DNA of 64,000 bases from NCBI RefSeq assembly GCF_000178955.2, contig NC_016631.1:1302001-1366000 (forward strand). The letters are read 5' to 3'. Made by a program: the position numbers and the translations under genes. The notes beneath the pieces were generated by a model, which saw only the letters and a list, made by a program, of their open reading frames with translations, had not been told where the DNA came from and ran no database searches. Each line of letters begins with the position of its first letter. Position 1 is the stretch's first letter. Shown piece after piece: positions 1 through 8,440 of this stretch. Origin of the DNA: Granulicella mallensis MP5ACTX8 (GTDB taxonomy: Bacteria; Acidobacteriota; Terriglobia; Terriglobales; Acidobacteriaceae).

Positions 1-50
1 TGCAGCTCTTTCTTGAACGCTTCCAACTTTTCTAGTAGCGGCCCTTTCAT
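1..50 (-). CDS. Start of an unidentified gene, cut by the window edge
   Basis: An ATG at 50-48 overlaps the TGA stop of the next minus-strand gene in an ATGA arrangement, and the frame stays open to the window edge (MKGPLLEKLEAFKKEL). Such overlap usually means translational coupling, so this is probably the second gene of the same operon. Only 16 codons are visible, no clear ribosome-binding site precedes the ATG, and no function can be assigned. Confidence 0.4.
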   Translation of the reverse strand, partial: MKGPLLEKLEAFKKEL

Positions 51-655
51 GAAGCCGCCGATAAATCTTTCACTACTTTCGCCAGTTCCTTCATGCCCTC
101 TGTCGTCAGCTTTTGCGCTTCACCTTGGGCTTCCATCGCACCCGTAAAATATCCGGCTGTGGTTGTACCCTTGAAATTCTTGATGAAGTTCGCCTTATCG
201 TAGAAACCTTTCTCTTGGCAGACCGAACGTATTTTCTCGGGATCTGCAGAGAGGACATTGGATTCTATGCCGTTCTTGAGTGCCAATAGCAAAGCCCACT
301 CCACTTGGCCTCTTGCGACCTTGGTTGTCTGGGGCTCATGAACGAAGAGAACGCTTTGATCCTCATACATCAGCACAGCCGAAAGGTCCTCCTGCGTCAA
401 ACCCGTTTTCTGCATGAGCACCTTAACCTGTGAAGGTGTGGGTATTGTCCCGTTTACGCCAACTGGCGGTTTCACGTCGTTCGTATCTGCTGGCGGCTGT
501 TGCACTGGCGGAAGGGCCGCTGTGGCTGTGCTTGGTGTGGAAGCGAGCAGGTTTTGCAAAAGGACTTCAAAGCAACGCTCTTTGAAGGACTGGGGGACAG
601 AATCGGCGATTTCAGCGATCGCCTTGATCTCTTCTTTAAATTCCTCGTACTTCAT
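47..655 (-). CDS. Hypothetical protein, 202 aa, with Pro/Ala-rich linker
   Basis: I do not recognise this protein. A helical, acidic N-terminus (about residues 1-38) is followed by a Pro/Ala/Thr-rich linker (about 39-72), then a mixed alpha/beta region and a helical C-terminus. There is no signal peptide or membrane segment, so it is probably cytoplasmic. The middle segment beginning PTPSQVKVLMQKTG reads like a small helical DNA- or protein-binding domain, but that is only an impression. The ATG start overlaps nothing upstream, and the gene is translationally coupled to the partial gene at the window edge. Confidence 0.6.
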   Translation of the reverse strand: MKYEEFKEEIKAIAEIADSVPQSFKERCFEVLLQNLLASTPSTATAALPPVQQPPADTNDVKPPVGVNGTIPTPSQVKVLMQKTGLTQEDLSAVLMYEDQSVLFVHEPQTTKVARGQVEWALLLALKNGIESNVLSADPEKIRSVCQEKGFYDKANFIKNFKGTTTAGYFTGAMEAQGEAQKLTTEGMKELAKVVKDLSAAS

Positions 656-876
656 AGACAGACCTCGTTCTTGCTACTGAGTTGTCGCTGCTGGCCACCA
701 AATCGTTGCAGCAATCATAAACTGCAATGCTACTAAGACTCGCTAACCTCCTTGATAACTATTGAGGAGGCGTGTGAAACGGGGCCAGTGGACTAAATCC
801 GCAGAAGTCGGCTTTTGGGATGTGATCTGTTTGAGGGTTTAGTGACGGGAGGGCTACGAGTTTCGTAGCAGCCTCG

Positions 877-1215
877 CTACTTCACCGGAGGCCCGTCGAA
901 GTGAAACACCTCGCGCAAGGGTGACCACTTCTCGCCCGGCAGGGCATCGGGCATCTGGGCTTGCATCGGGTCCATGATCTTCCACCAGCGCTGGGTCTCG
1001 GGGTCTGCTGCCATCTTGAGCATGTCGGCTTCGTAATCGGTGCCGTGGTACTCGAAGTAGGCGAACAGCACACCGTTGCGCAGAAAGATGCTGTAGTTAC
1101 GAATGCCGCAGTCGGCAATTCTTTCAAGTACGCTGGGCCAGACGTCGGCGTGGTAGCGAATATATTCGGCTTCGTCTTCGGCGCGGAGTTGGATGACCTG
1201 GGCGTAGCGTTGCAA
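877..1215 (-). CDS. rhaM: L-rhamnose mutarotase
   Basis: This cytoplasmic enzyme interconverts the alpha and beta anomers of L-rhamnose so that the isomerase receives its preferred form. The 112-residue length matches the family (about 104-115). Family-type features are the N-terminal QRYAQVIQL strand, the YHADVWP motif with its conserved His, the NYSIFL strand and the WW-containing C-terminal segment before PMQ. The start is TTG, supported by an AGGAG ribosome-binding site at 1225-1229. It is the last gene of a minus-strand run that also contains lutABC and rhaT, which supports the rhamnose role. Confidence 0.93.
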   Translation of the reverse strand: MQRYAQVIQLRAEDEAEYIRYHADVWPSVLERIADCGIRNYSIFLRNGVLFAYFEYHGTDYEADMLKMAADPETQRWWKIMDPMQAQMPDALPGEKWSPLREVFHFDGPPVK

Positions 1216-1288
1216 GGGATTGTTCTCCTGAGGCGTTAGTAATTTCGTAATGCGGCGAGTCGATATCAGCCCGCAAGGTTGTGTCGTT

Positions 1289-1927
1289 TCAACCGTAGAG
1301 GATCACGGTCAAGCGGCGTGGGCCGTGAACGCCGCGGATGCGTGTCATCTCGATGTCGGAGGTCGCTGATGGTCCGGAGATCGTGGTGATGGGCTTGGTG
1401 GTTCGGCCTGCGATGGCGGTCATCGCTTCGGGTAGAAGCTCGAAGACCTGATCGCGGTGCACGAGGCAGATGTGGTGGTCGGGCATGAGCGTGATGACGC
1501 GGCGGCCCTGAGCGCCATCGTGTACCAGGATGATCGTGCCGGTCGCGGCCACGGCAGCTTCGCAGGTGGTGACGACAGCTGCAACGCCTTCGATCTCGGA
1601 GGTGGGGAGATTGTTGTCGGGCTTGAACTCGAAGCCTGCGGGAAGACAGGCAGCAGGGAACGCAGGAGCGACGAGGGCGCGGTGCTCGTCTGCATGCTGC
1701 AGGGCCTGCGCGATGGCTTGCGGTATCTCGGATTCGGTGGTGACCTGGAGGATCTCGCTGTCGTAGTCGACGAGCCGGTCGATGAAGAGCTCCAGGCAGG
1801 CTTCGCGACTGAGCTTTCCGATACGGTTGTAGGTGTGTGAGAGGCGGGCGTGCGCGGCCACGGGGTCGGAGGGCGCGGTGTGCAGCGCGGAACGGACGCG
1901 GGCAAGAATCTCTTCGCGGGCGGTCAT
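1289..1927 (-). CDS. lutC: L-lactate utilisation protein LutC (LUD domain)
   Basis: LutC is the third subunit of the LutABC complex, which oxidises L-lactate to pyruvate. The 212-residue protein has the LUD fold: an N-terminal helical part (about residues 1-75) and a C-terminal Rossmann-like part with the AATGTIIL and PDHHICLV segments seen in LutC/YkgG proteins. Its ATG overlaps the lutB stop (ATGA, 1924-1927), so the two are translationally coupled. The placement beside rhamnose genes fits disposal of the L-lactate made from lactaldehyde. Confidence 0.92.
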   Translation of the reverse strand: MTAREEILARVRSALHTAPSDPVAAHARLSHTYNRIGKLSREACLELFIDRLVDYDSEILQVTTESEIPQAIAQALQHADEHRALVAPAFPAACLPAGFEFKPDNNLPTSEIEGVAAVVTTCEAAVAATGTIILVHDGAQGRRVITLMPDHHICLVHRDQVFELLPEAMTAIAGRTTKPITTISGPSATSDIEMTRIRGVHGPRRLTVILYG

Positions 1928-3435
1928 GCTTTTCCCTCGGCTTTCTTTTCGCGTATTTCCTCGGCTTTCTTTTCGCGTGTTTCCTCTCTATTTTTATCGC
2001 GTGCTTTCCACCAGTCGCGGAAGCTCTGCTTGGGGATGGGGCGCAGATCGCGCGAGCGTGTCCAGCCGCCGGCCATGCCGGGGAGGTTGGTGAGCTGGCC
2101 GTCGCGTTTGAAGATCGTCTGGCCGATGCGCGCGAGGCGTTGCGCGGCCTCGTAGCGGTGATGATCCTGAAAGACCGTCGCTACAGTTTGCATCGCGATG
2201 TTCTCGGCGGAGAGCTTGCCGCCGAGCGTCTTCTGGTCTTCGCGAACGACGCGGCCGCGAAGGTGGATCAGCACCTCGGGGATGTTGATCTTGACCGGGC
2301 AGACCTCGTAACAGGCACCGCAGAGCGTGGACGCAAAGGGCAGGGAACGCGAGTGCTCCAGCGACTGCAGCTGCGGCGAGAGGATCGCGCCGATGGGGCC
2401 GGAGTAGATGGAGCCGTAGGCGTGACCGCCGGTCTCGCGATAGACGGGGCAGGCGTTGAGGCAGGCTCCGCAGCGGATGCAGGCGAGGGTCTCGCGCTCG
2501 ATCTCGTCTTCGAGGAGTTTGGTGCGGCCGTTGTCGAGCAGGATGACGTGGAAGGCCTGCGGGCCATCGCCCGGCGTGACCCCGGTCCAGATTGAGTTGT
2601 AGGGGTTCATGCGCTCGCCGGTGGCGGAGCGGGGAAGCGTCTGCAGGATGACTTCGAGGTCGGCGAAGGTCGGGAGGACCTTCTCGATGCCGATCAGCGT
2701 GATGAGCACCTCGGGCAGCGTGACGCACATGCGTCCGTTGCCTTCGGACTCGACGACGCCGATCGAGCCGGTGGCGGCGATGGCGAAGTTCGCTCCGCTG
2801 ATGCCGATCTTCGCGCGCAGAAAGCGGTCGCGCAGGTAGTGGCGGGCCGCGTTGGTCAGGTCTTCGGGCTGCTCGGTGAGCTCGGGGAGGCCCATCTGCT
2901 TGCGGAAGATGTCGCGGATCTCGACGCGATTTTTGTGCAGGGCCGGGACGACGATGTGCGAGGGCTCGTCGTGGCCGAGCTGCACGATCATGTCGGCGAG
3001 GTCGGTCTCGATGGGCTTGATGCCCGCGGCTTCGAGGGCGTGGTTCATCTGCACTTCGTCGGAGGTCATCGTCTTGACCTTGATGACTTCGAGGCCGGGC
3101 TCCGTGCCGCCGTAGTGGCGAATGAGATTGATCGCGATGCTGTTGGCTTCGTCGGCGTCGCGCGCCCAGTGGACTTTGCCTCCGGCAAGCTCGCAGTTGC
3201 GGGCGAACTCTTCGAGGTAGTGGTCGAGGTGCGCGAGGGTGTGCGCCTTGATGTCGCTGCCGGCCTGGCGGAGGTCTTCCCAGTCGGGCATCTCTTCTAC
3301 GCGCAGTGCACGCTTGTTGCGGATGACGTTGGTGGCATGAGCCACGTTGCGGCGAAGCTGATCGTTCTTGAGCGCGGACTTCGCCGCGATGGGAAAGTCG
3401 GGTGCTTTGGAGGTCTTGCCGACGATGACACTCAC
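1924..3435 (-). CDS. lutB: Iron-sulfur L-lactate oxidation subunit LutB
   Basis: This is the LUD-domain iron-sulfur subunit of the lactate-oxidising LutABC complex, 503 aa. The N-terminal two thirds is a LUD domain (SGANFAIAATGSIG is typical). The C-terminal part carries two ferredoxin-type Cys clusters, CIRCGACLNACP and CGACYEVCP. The start is GTG at 3435-3433, overlapping the lutA stop as GTGA; an open frame continues upstream but antisense-like inside lutA, so it was not used. The last 20 residues are an unusual Lys/Glu-rich tail with a repeated EIREKKAE-type unit, mirrored by a tandem DNA repeat at about 1935-1980. Confidence 0.93.
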   Translation of the reverse strand: MSVIVGKTSKAPDFPIAAKSALKNDQLRRNVAHATNVIRNKRALRVEEMPDWEDLRQAGSDIKAHTLAHLDHYLEEFARNCELAGGKVHWARDADEANSIAINLIRHYGGTEPGLEVIKVKTMTSDEVQMNHALEAAGIKPIETDLADMIVQLGHDEPSHIVVPALHKNRVEIRDIFRKQMGLPELTEQPEDLTNAARHYLRDRFLRAKIGISGANFAIAATGSIGVVESEGNGRMCVTLPEVLITLIGIEKVLPTFADLEVILQTLPRSATGERMNPYNSIWTGVTPGDGPQAFHVILLDNGRTKLLEDEIERETLACIRCGACLNACPVYRETGGHAYGSIYSGPIGAILSPQLQSLEHSRSLPFASTLCGACYEVCPVKINIPEVLIHLRGRVVREDQKTLGGKLSAENIAMQTVATVFQDHHRYEAAQRLARIGQTIFKRDGQLTNLPGMAGGWTRSRDLRPIPKQSFRDWWKARDKNREETREKKAEEIREKKAEGKA

Positions 3436-4187
3436 GCGAGGCCTCCCGTGGGCTCGATGGGCTCGATGGACTCGAGGATCTCGGCCAGGTGCATGGTGCG
3501 AACCTTCGAGCCGGAGCGATGGAGGCCGCCGTAGATCTGCATCAGGCAGGAGTTGTCGAGTGCCGTCACGATCTCCGCGCCGGTCTGGACGACGCAGGCA
3601 TCCTTCTCTGTGAGCATGGCGACGGAGACGTCGGGGTTCTTCACGGCAAAGGTGCCGCCGAAGCCGCAGCACTGTTCTTTGTTGGGGAGCTCCAGCAGTT
3701 TGAGGTCGCGGACGGAGCGCAACAGCTTTACGGGGGCATCGCCGACGTGCAGCATGCGGAGCGAGTGGCAGGAGGGGTGATAGGTGACGCTGTGCGGGAA
3801 GGTGGCGCCGACGTCTTCAATGCCGAGGCGGTTGACGAGCAGCTCGGAGAACTCGAAGACGCGCGGCAGCAGGCTGTGGACGTCCGTGAGGAAGGCGGGG
3901 TCGTTCTCGGCTTCGGCCATCATCACGTAGTGCTCGCGCATCATCGCCACGCAGGAGGCGGAGGGGACGCAGACGGCTTCGGCGTCGCGGAACATCTCGA
4001 CGAAGCGGCGGACGAGAGGCACGGCCTCGCGATGGTAGCCGGTGTTGTAGTGCATCTGCCCGCAGCAGGTCTGCTGCACGGGAAACTCGACGGTGTGGCC
4101 CAGGCGTTCGATCACACGGGTGACGGCGATTCCGGTTTGAGGGAATAGCGTGTCGTTATAGCAGGCGACAAAAAGCGCGATACGCAG
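3432..4187 (-). CDS. lutA: LutA, cysteine-rich CCG-domain lactate oxidation subunit; apparent CTG start
   Basis: LutA is the CCG-domain subunit that works with LutB and LutC. Both CCG motifs are present (TCCGQ near residue 41 and CCGFGG near residue 180). The family N-terminus, RIALFVACYNDTLFPQ, is encoded in frame upstream of the first conventional start (a GTG at 4115), but no ATG, GTG or TTG precedes it. A CTG at 4187-4185 sits 6 nt after GGAGG and gives a normal-length 251-aa protein, so I infer a CTG start. Starting at the GTG would delete the first 24 residues of the domain. lutA is first in a lutA-lutB-lutC-rhaM run. Confidence 0.9.
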   Translation of the reverse strand: MRIALFVACYNDTLFPQTGIAVTRVIERLGHTVEFPVQQTCCGQMHYNTGYHREAVPLVRRFVEMFRDAEAVCVPSASCVAMMREHYVMMAEAENDPAFLTDVHSLLPRVFEFSELLVNRLGIEDVGATFPHSVTYHPSCHSLRMLHVGDAPVKLLRSVRDLKLLELPNKEQCCGFGGTFAVKNPDVSVAMLTEKDACVVQTGAEIVTALDNSCLMQIYGGLHRSGSKVRTMHLAEILESIEPIEPTGGLA

Positions 4188-4368
4188 GGAACTCCTCCAT
4201 GGAGCGTATATCAGGAGCGAAAAACAGTTTTCAAAGAGATTCTAATCTCTTTGGTGGTGGCAGCAATGTTATGTGAAGCTCTTCTGGTTGTTGCCTGTAG
4301 CTTTCGGGCGGTTCGGGCGAAGAACGGGAGGAAGCAGGTTCACTCGCTCCGCTCGGAATGACAAACAA

Positions 4369-4427
4369 GAAAAGCAAAAGCAAAAGCAAGAGCAAAAGCA
4401 AGAGCAGATTCCCTTCGGGAATGACAA
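4369..4427. repeat. AAAAGC/AAGAGC hexamer array plus dispersed palindromic repeat
   Basis: Five to six purine-rich hexamers (AAAAGC or AAGAGC) at about 4369-4406 run directly into a short palindromic unit at 4402-4427 whose core is ATTCCC-TTC-GGGAAT followed by GACAA. The same palindromic unit recurs at 8441-8470 (inverted) and 8811-8840. The array sits in the 285-bp gap between lutA and rhaT. I see no gene here. Confidence 0.7.
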
Positions 4428-4472
4428 CAAGAAAAACAAAGGCAAAGGCGAATTCTTACCAGGCCACTATTC

Positions 4473-5621
4473 TCAACTTACCTTGAGATAACTTCCGTAG
4501 CCGACCACGACTGTCGAGCCGATGAGAAGAGCGAGTCCGCAGCCGACCAGCAGGCGCGTGCGCAGGCTGGTGTCCTTCCACTCTTTCAGGGCGATGCCCC
4601 ATAGGTTCGCGAAGATGATGATACTCGCCATGTGCAGCGTCCAACTGGCGAAGTCGTACTTGCCCATCTTGGTGGTGCCCATGGAGTAGAAGAAGAACTG
4701 GAAGTACCAGATCACACCGGCAGCGGCCGCTAGCAGGTAGTTGCGCGTGAGGACGCTGCTGCTGATGCGTTGGGTGAGGTGGCGGGGGTCGATGTCCTGC
4801 AGCGTCTCGCCGGTGACGACGGCGGTGCCCATGGGGTTGTCGCCGGGTTCGCCGGCGAACTGGCCGATGGAGCGGTTGCGAATGATCAGAATCGCCGACC
4901 AGATGAGGTTGGTGACGAAGCCTCCCCAGAGAACGACGATCAGGACGGGAAGGTTCGACCAGAGATCGGTGCTGCCAGCGGCGATCAACTCGGTGCGAGC
5001 GATGTCGGCGATGGGCTTGCCGGCGTCGAGGCCGAAGGCGAAGAAGGAGCTCATGATGCCCGCGAAGATCGCGATGATGAGGCCTTTGACGAACGAGAAA
5101 TCGCGTTCCCCGGCTGCGGCCTTGTCCTCTTCGCTGATCTCCTGTTCCTTGGAGTAGCCGGCGGCGCCGCTGACGGCGATGGCGAGGATGCACATCGCGA
5201 CGCCGCACAGGATCACCTGCCCGGAGCGCTCGCTGATGATGGTGTGCATCTGGCCGTGAAAGATGGGCGGGATCAGGGTCCCGAAGGCCGTGCAGAAGCC
5301 CAGCGCGATAGCATAGCCCAGGCCCAGGCCGAGGTAGCGAATCGCCAGGCCGAAGGTGAGGCCGCCGACGCCCCAGAGAATGCCCCAGAAGATCGCCCAG
5401 CCGATGCTCGAGGCCGGAGCGGCGCGCAGCACCCGGAAGAGGTGCGGAACGAAGATGGAGGCCAGCAGCGGCGGGGCGATCAGCCAGGCGGCAACGCCCT
5501 GGATGATCCAGTAGATCTCCCACGACCAGCGTTTAATGCCGCGAAACGGTATGAAATTGCTGGCTGAGCAGAGACCGCCGAGCCAGTGAAAGATGACGCC
5601 GATAAAGGGATTCGGTCCCAC
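4473..5621 (-). CDS. rhaT: L-rhamnose/proton symporter RhaT
   Basis: This inner-membrane transporter imports L-rhamnose with protons. The 382-residue protein has about ten hydrophobic segments and the RhaT opening NPFIGVIFHWLGGLCSASNF, with GLGLGYAIALGFCTAFGTL further on. It is about 35 residues longer than the E. coli protein because of a loop around residues 165-180 (SKEQEISEEDKAAAG). The start is GTG at 5621-5619 with GAGGT just upstream. It is divergent from rhaI, so the 227-bp gap between them probably holds a shared control region. Confidence 0.93.
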   Translation of the reverse strand: MGPNPFIGVIFHWLGGLCSASNFIPFRGIKRWSWEIYWIIQGVAAWLIAPPLLASIFVPHLFRVLRAAPASSIGWAIFWGILWGVGGLTFGLAIRYLGLGLGYAIALGFCTAFGTLIPPIFHGQMHTIISERSGQVILCGVAMCILAIAVSGAAGYSKEQEISEEDKAAAGERDFSFVKGLIIAIFAGIMSSFFAFGLDAGKPIADIARTELIAAGSTDLWSNLPVLIVVLWGGFVTNLIWSAILIIRNRSIGQFAGEPGDNPMGTAVVTGETLQDIDPRHLTQRISSSVLTRNYLLAAAAGVIWYFQFFFYSMGTTKMGKYDFASWTLHMASIIIFANLWGIALKEWKDTSLRTRLLVGCGLALLIGSTVVVGYGSYLKVS

Positions 5622-5848
5622 GTTGACCTCGAACGCACGTTCCGGCGATTGATTTCGACAACTTCCGGTGGCGCAGCTATCCTAACTGATAGGGAGATCG
5701 ATAAGAAACAATTTTCCTATTGAAGGAAGCTTTTTGAGGGAGTAAAAGAAAGTACGTAACATTTCTCCTGCCAAAAAGTTTCAATACGTATTATAGTTCC
5801 GTTTGAGAAGAAGGCCCGCTTTTGCGTCAGCCCGAGGTGAATCGCTCC

Positions 5849-7042
5849 ATGCCAACCGATCCGATCAAAGAGCGGGTGTTTCGCGCACTCGATACCTTCG
5901 CCATTGAGATTCCCTCCTGGGGCTTTGCCAATACGGGGACGCGCTTCGGCAAGTACATCCAGGCCGCTGCGGCCACCAATATCGAAGAGAAGTTTGCCGA
6001 CGCCGCCGAGGTCCATCGGCTGACCGGGGTTACGCCGACGCTGGCCCTGCATGTGCTGTGGGACCTGCCGAACGGTGTGGCCGATGCTCCGAAGATCCAG
6101 GCGCTGGTCGAGAAGACCGGCATCCGTGCGGGGTCGATCAACCCGAACCTGTTCCAGGAGGCCGAGTACAAGTACGGCTCCATCTGTAACCCGAGCGCGG
6201 AGATTCGTGCGAAGGCCACCGCACACCTGCTGGATTCGGTCGCGATCGGCAAGGCCCTGGGAGCCGCTGAGGTCTCGATGTGGGTGTCCGACGGATCGAA
6301 CTACCCCGGCACGCAGAGCATGCGCCGCCGTATCGGCTGGATGAAGGAAGCGCTCGCGAAAACCCATGCCGCGCTCGCGCCGGGGCAGATCATGCTGGTC
6401 GAATACAAGCCCTTTGAGCCGGCCTTCTATCACACCGACATCGCCGACTGGGGCATGGCGCTTGAGCTCGCGCGCAGCGCCGGGCCGCAGGCAAAGGTGC
6501 TGGTCGATACAGGCCACCACTACCAGGGCACGAACATCGAGCAGATCGTTGCGTGGCTGATCGAACTGAATGCACTGGGCGGCTTCCACTTCAACGACCG
6601 CAAGTATGCGGATGACGACCTGACGCTGGGCTCGATCGATCCGTACCAGATCTTTCGTATCTTCCACGAGATCCTGTTCGAGCAGAGCAAGGGCGGGGCG
6701 TTCAAGTCTCCGGCGTTCATGATCGACCAGAGCCACAACCTGAAGGGCAAGGTCGAGGCGATGGTGCAGACCGTCGTTACCGCACAGGAGCTCTACGCGA
6801 AGGCTTCTTTGGTGGACCAGGACACGCTGGCAAAGCTGCAGGATAGCTGCAGCCTGGTCGATGCGGAAGAAGCCTTCCGCGGGGCGTTCTGGCAGGATGT
6901 TCGTCCTCTGCTGGCGGAGTGGCGTGAGGCACGCGGTCTGCCCGCCCATCCGTTGGCTGCCTTGCGCGAGAGCCGCTATGTCGAGCGCATCACCGAAGAG
7001 CGCAGGGAGAAAAATGCCGGGGGCGGAAGCTCATACGCCTGA
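5849..7042 (+). CDS. rhaI: L-rhamnose isomerase (RhaI type)
   Basis: Converts L-rhamnose to L-rhamnulose in the cytoplasm using divalent metal ions. The 397-residue protein belongs to the xylose-isomerase-fold RhaI type rather than the E. coli RhaA type. Metal-binding TIM-barrel segments are visible at VEYKPFEP, VDTGHHYQGTNIEQ, FHFNDRKYADDDL and MIDQSHN. The ATG at 5849 follows GAGGTGA at 5834-5840; an in-frame TTG nine codons earlier is less likely. It heads the plus-strand rhamnose genes and faces rhaT. Confidence 0.94.
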   Translation: MPTDPIKERVFRALDTFAIEIPSWGFANTGTRFGKYIQAAAATNIEEKFADAAEVHRLTGVTPTLALHVLWDLPNGVADAPKIQALVEKTGIRAGSINPNLFQEAEYKYGSICNPSAEIRAKATAHLLDSVAIGKALGAAEVSMWVSDGSNYPGTQSMRRRIGWMKEALAKTHAALAPGQIMLVEYKPFEPAFYHTDIADWGMALELARSAGPQAKVLVDTGHHYQGTNIEQIVAWLIELNALGGFHFNDRKYADDDLTLGSIDPYQIFRIFHEILFEQSKGGAFKSPAFMIDQSHNLKGKVEAMVQTVVTAQELYAKASLVDQDTLAKLQDSCSLVDAEEAFRGAFWQDVRPLLAEWREARGLPAHPLAALRESRYVERITEERREKNAGGGSSYA

Positions 7043-7186
7043 GATCCTTGTCAAGGGCGTAGAGTGCCGGATGAGGGGCCGCAAAATTGCAATTTCATCT
7101 TGAGGATGCACGAATTCATTAGGGGAATTGGCGCTCCTTGCCGATAATGGACGCGTAGGTTTCTAACTAGTCCTAAAGAGGTTGTA

Positions 7187-8398
7187 ATGGCGCCCAAGAC
7201 AAAGACCAAGCGGCTGTACCTGATTCCTGTACTCACCAAGGCTCTCGATATCCTTGAGCTTCTGCAGAATGAAAACCAGCCGATGGTGCTGGAGACGATC
7301 CACAAGCGCACCAAGATCTCAAAGACGACGGTCTATCGAATTCTGAAGACCCTGGTGCATCGGGGCTACGTTGGGCAGACGGCGGACCGGCACTACCGGC
7401 ACATCGCACGGCCCAAGAAGCTGCGCTTCGGCTTCGGCAGCCAGAGTGCGGAGATGCCATTCTCCGAAGCTGTGACCGTTAGCCTGAAGGAAGCGGCAGC
7501 GGCGGTCGGCGTCGATTTGCTGGTGCTGGATAACCGCTATAACGCAGAGACAGCTATTGAGAATGCGGAGACGTTTATCCGCGAGCGCGTCGACGTCATC
7601 ATCGAGTTCCAGGTGGACGAGCACGCAGCGCCGATTATTGCCGACAAGATCGCCGAGGCGAAGATCCCCCTGATTGCAGTGGATATTCCGCATCCTCATG
7701 CGACGTACCTGGGCATCGACAACTACCGTGCGGGTCGCGAGGCAGGCGGGGTGCTGGCGGAGTTTGCGCAGCAGCGCTGGGACGGCGAGATCGACTGGAT
7801 GGTGGGGCTCGATCTTGCGGAGGCCGGGCAACTGGTGCAGAGCCGCATCACCGGGGCGTTTGAGGGCGTGAAGACGCGGCTGCCCAATCTGCCCGTCGAA
7901 TGCTTCGTGCGGATCGACGGCAGGGGAATGCGCGACATCAGCTACAAGGTGGTCCTCGACTTTTTGAAGCGCCACCCGAAGGACAAGCACATCCTGATTG
8001 CGGCGGCGAACGATACGAGCGCGATGGGCGCTATCGCGGCCATTCGCGATCTGGACCGTGAGAAGCACGTGGCCATTGTGGGACAGGATTGCCTGGAGGA
8101 GATGTTGATCGAGATGCAACGGCCGGGAAGCCCGGCGATTGCTTCGATCTCTCACGAGGTGGGGCTCTATGGTCCAAGGCTGATTGACCTTGGCTTGGCT
8201 CTGCTGCGCGGAGAGACAGTGGCTCCATACAACTATGTGGAGCATCGGGCTATTACGGCGGACCGTGCGGGTCGTGTGCTGGAAGCGGATGCTGGCCTTA
8301 CCGTGGCGGCCGCGGCTTCGCAGGCGGGCGGCGAGAATAAATCCGCGCCGAAGCGCAGCCCGAAGTTGAAGCAGGGCGCGGCGCGGAAGACGTCGTAG
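7187..8398 (+). CDS. Chimeric regulator: IclR-type winged HTH fused to sugar-binding PBP domain
   Basis: Probable transcriptional regulator of the rhamnose locus. Residues about 15-72 form an IclR-type winged helix-turn-helix (LTKALDILELL ... ISKTTVYRILKTLVHRGYVG). Instead of the IclR effector domain, residues about 90-365 resemble a type 1 periplasmic-binding-protein/LacI-like sugar-binding domain (ERVDVIIEFQVDE, GIDNYRAGREAG, NDTSAMGAIAAIRD, IVGQDCLEEM). There is no signal peptide, so the binding domain is cytoplasmic. The C-terminus is a Lys/Ala-rich tail. An ATG follows AGAGGT. It lies between rhaI and rhaEW, so L-rhamnose or a phosphorylated intermediate is the likely ligand (inference). 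Confidence 0.85.
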   Translation: MAPKTKTKRLYLIPVLTKALDILELLQNENQPMVLETIHKRTKISKTTVYRILKTLVHRGYVGQTADRHYRHIARPKKLRFGFGSQSAEMPFSEAVTVSLKEAAAAVGVDLLVLDNRYNAETAIENAETFIRERVDVIIEFQVDEHAAPIIADKIAEAKIPLIAVDIPHPHATYLGIDNYRAGREAGGVLAEFAQQRWDGEIDWMVGLDLAEAGQLVQSRITGAFEGVKTRLPNLPVECFVRIDGRGMRDISYKVVLDFLKRHPKDKHILIAAANDTSAMGAIAAIRDLDREKHVAIVGQDCLEEMLIEMQRPGSPAIASISHEVGLYGPRLIDLGLALLRGETVAPYNYVEHRAITADRAGRVLEADAGLTVAAAASQAGGENKSAPKRSPKLKQGAARKTS

Positions 8399-8440
8399 CC
8401 TGGCAGTCTTTCACCAGAGCCCATATGGCTGCCTTTGTTT

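Noticed and set aside
1837-3534. Long open frames antisense to lutC and lutB
   Set aside because: They mirror high-GC coding sequence, have skewed Ala/Arg/Asp composition and no ribosome-binding site; the lut genes on the other strand carry intact family motifs.
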